Part shown: piece by piece, positions 60,427-64,000 of the stretch
Position numbering within the stretch: position 1 is the first letter of the stretch
Layout: every line of letters starts with the position of its first letter
Source of the DNA: Christiangramia aestuarii
GTDB lineage: Bacteria; Bacteroidota; Bacteroidia; Flavobacteriales; Flavobacteriaceae
Assembly: GCF_009735585.1 (NCBI RefSeq)
Contig: NZ_VJVW01000002.1
Location: 62,001 to 126,000 of the forward strand
Direction of reading: 5' to 3'
Length of the DNA: 64,000 nt
Position numbers and translations under genes: made by a program
The notes under the pieces: generated by a model
What the model was told of the DNA's origin: nothing
What the model saw: the letters and a program-made list of their open reading frames with translations, nothing else
Database searches by the model: none

Positions 60427-61245
60427 CTATAGTTTTTCCAGCTCCAGGGCCATCTGGTTCTGCATGGCTTCAGCTTTGGCTCCTGCAATTTCAGCGAAAT
60501 TAGAAGAATCTGAGGCATAGATGATCTTGCGCGAAGAATTCACCAGAAGGCCTACATTTTTCGTGATCCCGTATTTACATACTTCCTCAAGGTTACCTCC
60601 CTGTGCCCCTACACCGGGAACCAACAGGAAATTTTCAGGGATCATCTTACGGATCTCTGCGAGGTATTCGGCTTTGGTGGCTCCTACCACGTACATAAGG
60701 TTTTCAGAGTTGTTCCATTCCCTGGAGGTTTCGATCACCTTTTTATATAACTCTTTATCGTCTGTTTTCAAGGTCTGAAAGTCGAAAGCTCCCTGGTTAG
60801 AGGTAAGTGCCAGTAAAATAGTATGCTTGTTCGTAAATTCCAGGAAAGGCTCCACAGAATCTTTCCCCATATAAGGTGCGACGGTCACCGAGTCGAAGCC
60901 CAGGTCCTCAAAAAAGGCCTTGGCGTACATCCTGGAAGTATTTCCAATATCCCCACGCTTGGCATCGGCAATGGTATACAGATCTGGATATTCTGAATGA
61001 AGGTAATCTATGGTCTTTTTCAAACCTTTCCAGCCATCTACCCCCATGGCCTCGTAAAAGGCGATATTGGGTTTATAGGCAACACAATATTCGTGGGTGG
61101 CGTCGATGATCGCCTTATTAAAACTGAAAACAGGATCCTTTTCTGAAAGCAGGTAGGTGGGAATTCTATCCAGATCGGTATCCAATCCTACACATAAAAA
61201 AGATTTTTTCTTAAATATTTGCTCGGTTAGCTCCTGTGATGTCAT
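60427..61245 (-). CDS. pyrF: Orotidine 5'-phosphate decarboxylase, type 2
   Basis: 272 residues. The catalytic [11 protein letters not shown] segment (94-104, with Asp94, Lys96 and Asp99), [11 protein letters not shown] and [16 protein letters not shown] identify the long bacterial PyrF group. It makes UMP from OMP. The ATG is one base from a TATCAGT heptamer array (61247-61301), so the array replaces the usual leader and ribosome-binding region. It is placed between prfA and the BtuF-like gene on the same strand. Confidence 0.95.
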   Translation of the reverse strand: MTSQELTEQIFKKKSFLCVGLDTDLDRIPTYLLSEKDPVFSFNKAIIDATHEYCVAYKPNIAFYEAMGVDGWKGLKKTIDYLHSEYPDLYTIADAKRGDIGNTSRMYAKAFFEDLGFDSVTVAPYMGKDSVEPFLEFTNKHTILLALTSNQGAFDFQTLKTDDKELYKKVIETSREWNNSENLMYVVGATKAEYLAEIRKMIPENFLLVPGVGAQGGNLEEVCKYGITKNVGLLVNSSRKIIYASDSSNFAEIAGAKAEAMQNQMALELEKL

Positions 61246-61246
61246 T

Positions 61247-61301
61247 TATCAGTTATCAGTTATCAGTTATCAGTTATCAGTTATCAGTTATCAGTTATCA
61301 G
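61247..61301 (-). repeat. Heptamer array TATCAGT, 7.9 copies, abutting the pyrF start
   Basis: Seven exact TATCAGT units plus TATCAG on the plus strand, ACTGATA on the minus. One base separates it from the pyrF ATG, so it is the pyrF leader. Confidence 0.97.
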
Positions 61302-61351
61302 AAAATAAAAATTCTATCATACACTGGAAAGACCTGTTCACAATATCCCAC

Positions 61352-61380
61352 TTCTAATTTCTAACATCTAATATCTAACT
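61352..61380 (-). repeat. Four-unit heptamer array fused to the prfA stop codon
   Basis: Plus-strand units TTCTAAT, TTCTAAC, ATCTAAT, ATCTAAC. Read on the minus strand from the prfA TAG stop they give TTAGATA, TTAGATG, TTAGAAA, TTAGAAG. TTAGATG is the same word as in the secA array. Confidence 0.85.
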
Positions 61381-62455
61381 AAAGCATATCTGAATTCTCT
61401 TTTAGTTTCTGAGTATTTTCCGCCAGCTGCAACTCATCGATGATCTTCTGAATATCACCATTGATGATATTGGAAAGATCATAAAGTGTAAGGTTGATCC
61501 TGTGATCGGTCACACGGCTCTGGGCGTAATTATAGGTCCTTATCTTCGCACTACGGTCTCCACTGGAAACCATGGAATTCCTTTTTGCAGCATCGGCTTC
61601 CATCTTCTTGGCCAGCTCCATTTCATATAACCTGGAACGAAGCACACGGAAAGCTTTTTCCTTGTTCTTGTGCTGTGATTTCTGATCCTGGCACTGGGCA
61701 ACCAATCCTGTAGGTTCGTGGGTTAATCTTACGGCTGAATAAGTGGTGTTCACCGACTGTCCTCCAGGTCCGGACGAACAGAAGTAATCGATACGCACAT
61801 CTTTTGGATCTATCTCCACGTCGAATTCCTCAGCTTCAGGCAGAACCATTACGGTTGCTGCAGAAGTATGCACACGGCCCTGGGTTTCGGTTTGAGGCAC
61901 ACGCTGTACACGGTGTACTCCTGCCTCGAATTTCATGGTTCCGTAAACATCCTCACCAGAAACCTCAAAGATCATCTCCTTGAAACCTCCACTGGTACCT
62001 TCACTAAAATCTACGATATTGTGGCTCCAGCCCTTGCTTTCCACATATTTGGTATACATACGGTAAAGGTCGCCGGCAAAGATACTTGCCTCGTCACCAC
62101 CGGTACCGGCCCTGATCTCGATCACCACGTTCTTGGCGTCTTCAGGATCTTTAGGAATAAGCATCATCCTGATCTTTTCTTCAAGTTCAGGAAGTTGCTC
62201 CTTAGCTTCTTCTAGCTGAAGTTTGGCCATTTCGGTCATTTCAGGATCGCTCCCGTCTGAAATGATCTCTTCAGCTTCCTGGATATTATCGGTGAGGCTA
62301 ATGTATTTCTCGCGCTCATCCATCAGGGCCCGAAGGTCCTTATATTCTTTATTTAATTCAATATATCGCTTCTGGTCTGAAATTACATCCGGCTGAATAA
62401 TCAAATCGTTCACCTCATCAAACCGCTGTTTTACGATATTAAGCTTATCAATCAT
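61379..62455 (-). CDS. prfA: Peptide chain release factor 1
   Basis: 358 residues, normal length. GGQ (231-233) in [11 protein letters not shown] is the catalytic hydrolysis loop, and PQT (187-189) is the P-x-T stop-codon recognition motif of RF1, which reads UAA and [22 protein letters not shown] is conserved. It lies upstream of pyrF. The TAG stop is the first part of a heptamer array. Confidence 0.97.
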   Translation of the reverse strand: MIDKLNIVKQRFDEVNDLIIQPDVISDQKRYIELNKEYKDLRALMDEREKYISLTDNIQEAEEIISDGSDPEMTEMAKLQLEEAKEQLPELEEKIRMMLIPKDPEDAKNVVIEIRAGTGGDEASIFAGDLYRMYTKYVESKGWSHNIVDFSEGTSGGFKEMIFEVSGEDVYGTMKFEAGVHRVQRVPQTETQGRVHTSAATVMVLPEAEEFDVEIDPKDVRIDYFCSSGPGGQSVNTTYSAVRLTHEPTGLVAQCQDQKSQHKNKEKAFRVLRSRLYEMELAKKMEADAAKRNSMVSSGDRSAKIRTYNYAQSRVTDHRINLTLYDLSNIINGDIQKIIDELQLAENTQKLKENSDML

Positions 62456-62518
62456 ATACTACTACTGAATTTAGGAAAGCAAATTTACGATAATTTGCCA
62501 GATTTAGCAGGGAAAGCT

Positions 62519-63238
62519 TTAAAGGCTTTCTAATTCGGCCACAGCCTCGTGGCTCCTGGCGAAAGTAGCAAATTTCACCATCCCCGCTATCCCGAGAATA
62601 TAGAAAATCCTGTCTGGAAAATAAAATTCGTAGAACTCCAGGTAATATGCGATAAAAGAAGTGATGTCTGAAAATACCAGGCAAAGGCTGGCCGCGGTAT
62701 AATAAAACGAGGTCTTGTTGGAGTACCGATTGCTATAGGAGATCGCGGCAATAAGCATGGTGATCATGGAAATCCCGTAGGCATAGAAGAGCACGTTCAG
62801 GTAAGGATAGCCAAATTTTGGAGGTACCATATCCACCAGCATGAACAACATACCAAGGTTAAGCACAAAAACGACAAAAAAGATGAGCTTCTGAAAAAGA
62901 CTGCTTTTAAGGTTCTTCAATTCGGGAAGCACCGTAAAAACCAGCATCAGGTAAGCCGATATCCTTAACAGAAAAGTTGCGGTATTGGCCAGTGAATCTT
63001 CATAGGAAAATAACAGGGTATCTGAAAGAAGTAACAAAACGAAGGCGGAAAGTATCCTCTTACTATAAACCTTCTGGCAAATTAATAGGAACAGAAATAT
63101 CCCTGTTGTTATAAGCCGGCCCCAGCGACTGGCATCCTGGCCATATTCATAGATCACAAAACAATTGGAAAGCACTAAAACCAGCGTAAGAACCGGTAGA
63201 AATAATTTTGATAACATTTTAATTTGATTGGTTATCAA
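62519..63238 (-). CDS. Polytopic membrane protein, possibly YhhN/TMEM86-like
   Basis: 239 residues with seven to eight hydrophobic segments. The pattern AFVLLLLSDTLLF in the first half and CLVFSDITSFIAYYLEFYEFYFPDRIFYILGIAGMVKFA at the end resembles YhhN (lysoplasmalogenase) proteins, which have two SD-containing helices, but similarity is limited and the assignment is tentative. A second ATG 7 codons in (63217) is a possible start. It lies 63 bp after prfA on the same strand. Confidence 0.6.
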   Translation of the reverse strand: MITNQIKMLSKLFLPVLTLVLVLSNCFVIYEYGQDASRWGRLITTGIFLFLLICQKVYSKRILSAFVLLLLSDTLLFSYEDSLANTATFLLRISAYLMLVFTVLPELKNLKSSLFQKLIFFVVFVLNLGMLFMLVDMVPPKFGYPYLNVLFYAYGISMITMLIAAISYSNRYSNKTSFYYTAASLCLVFSDITSFIAYYLEFYEFYFPDRIFYILGIAGMVKFATFARSHEAVAELESL

Positions 63239-63284
63239 TAATTACGAAAAGAATCAACTTCCGGTTTTACTTAAAATGGGATTT

Positions 63285-64000
63285 TTAATATTCGAATTCC
63301 CCGTGTGCACTTTTAATGGTAAGTTTCTTAGCTTCTGAGGCTTCTACCCTACCAATGATCTTCGCCTCTACATTGAATGATCTCGAAATTTCGATGATCT
63401 CTGCAGCTACACTTTCATTTACATACAGTTCCATGCGATGTCCCATATTGAAAACCTGGTACATCTCCTTCCAGTCGGTCTTGCTTTCTTCCTGGATAAT
63501 TTTGAATAGCGGCGGAGTATCGAAAAGATCGTCCTTGATCACGTGATTCTTATCTATAAAATGAAGAATCTTGGTCTGTGCGCCACCACTACAATGAACC
63601 ATCCCGTCTATTTTATCGTTCCCAATGTCTTTCAATATCTTCTTGATAATAGGCGCGTAGGTCCTGGTTGGAGAAAGCACTAGTTTCCCGGCATCTATAG
63701 GGGAGTTTTCAACCTCCTCGGTAAGCATTTTATTTCCGGAGTAAACCAGCTCTTCCGGGATAGAAGCATCGAACGATTCAGGATATTTTTCAGCAAGAAC
63801 TTTTGAAAATACATCATGACGAGCAGAAGTTAAGCCGTTACTGCCCATTCCCCCGTTATATTCCTTTTCGTAACTGGCCTGCCCAAAAGAAGCAAGTCCA
63901 ACGATCACATTGCCGGGCTTGATATTCGCATTATCTATCACGTCCTTTTTCGCCATTCTTGCAGTTACCGTGGAATCTACGATAATAGTCCTTACAAGAT
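63285..64000 (-). CDS. purM: Phosphoribosylformylglycinamidine cyclo-ligase (AIR synthase), C-terminal part
   Basis: The minus-strand frame is open from the window edge (LVRTIIVDSTVTARMAKKDVIDNANI) to a stop at 63285, so the 5' part lies beyond 64000. KPGNVIVGLASFGQASYEKEYNGGMGSNGLTSARHDVF, TRTYAPIIKKIL and FNMGHRMELYV are AIR synthase blocks of the Bacteroidota type. It closes the imidazole ring in purine synthesis. It is upstream of the membrane protein and prfA on the same strand, with a 46-bp gap. Confidence 0.93.
   Translation of the reverse strand, partial: LVRTIIVDSTVTARMAKKDVIDNANIKPGNVIVGLASFGQASYEKEYNGGMGSNGLTSARHDVFSKVLAEKYPESFDASIPEELVYSGNKMLTEEVENSPIDAGKLVLSPTRTYAPIIKKILKDIGNDKIDGMVHCSGGAQTKILHFIDKNHVIKDDLFDTPPLFKIIQEESKTDWKEMYQVFNMGHRMELYVNESVAAEIIEISRSFNVEAKIIGRVEASEAKKLTIKSAHGEFEY

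Noticed and set aside
1-64000. tRNA, rRNA, prophage or integrase genes
   Set aside because: No cloverleaf-like, rRNA-like or phage/integrase sequence was noticed; the S23-family gene is not near an rRNA operon in this window.

Overview
The window comes from a marine-type Flavobacteriaceae (phylum Bacteroidota), most likely a Gramella/Christiangramia-like genome. The reasons are the flavobacterial gene content (DUF4199, DUF6249, DUF4920, DUF2911, DUF4197, a Lacal_2735-type protein, single-domain MnmD, a DnaJ with a reduced zinc finger), Bacteroidota promoters of the TTG-N18/19-TAnnTTTG type, frequent TTG starts and moderate-to-low GC. This is judged by eye; no database search was run.

Layout. 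1-8625 is the 3' part of a surface-polysaccharide locus on the minus strand: wza, wzc, an ABC-2 export permease, a pyruvyltransferase-like protein, a methyltransferase and three family-2 glycosyltransferases (the last cut by the window edge), with one sulfotransferase on the opposite strand. It looks more AT-rich than the rest. 8626-9686 has no gene and is full of repeats. 9687-18815 carries an ABC-F ATPase, a four-helix-bundle (S23/Avd-like) gene between opposed heptamer arrays, a methyltransferase, a MacB/LolD-type ATPase, a 59-residue membrane protein, a cobalamin adenosyltransferase, a DUF2795 protein and secA. 19037-24942 contains two ECF-sigma operons, separated by membrane proteins, a decayed GIY-YIG gene between inverted repeats, and an M23 peptidase. 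25117-32603 holds DUF2911, ohr, meaB, PAP2, MATE, M28 peptidase, PPK2 and an acetyltransferase-like gene. 32638-37845 is a tight five-gene operon: ABC exporter, MscS channel, outer-membrane protein and an enhancer-binding response regulator without an HTH. grpE-dnaJ, YceI, mnmD, ilvE, a P-II/ammonium-transporter pair, crcB, an MFS transporter, an Lrp regulator and a TolB/TPR protein follow. The end carries a fused IcmF-type B12 mutase, DUF4197, a BtuF-like binding protein, pyrF, prfA, a membrane protein and the 3' part of purM.

How genes connect. The cobalamin adenosyltransferase (14423), MeaB (26247) and the IcmF-type mutase (54923) form one scattered B12-dependent acyl-CoA mutase pathway. 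The sigma factor at 19407 sits beside two divergent promoters of identical TGTAACC-N16-CGTC architecture, which predicts autoregulation plus control of the DUF6249 gene. glnK-amt is an ammonium uptake and sensing unit.

The most unusual structure is a family of 7-bp tandem arrays. At least ten lie between genes, several begin inside a stop codon or abut a start codon, and one opposed pair brackets the S23/Avd-like gene. REP-like palindromes (CCCTGAA...TTCAGGG) and a GIY-YIG remnant between inverted repeats form a second layer of repeat-associated units.
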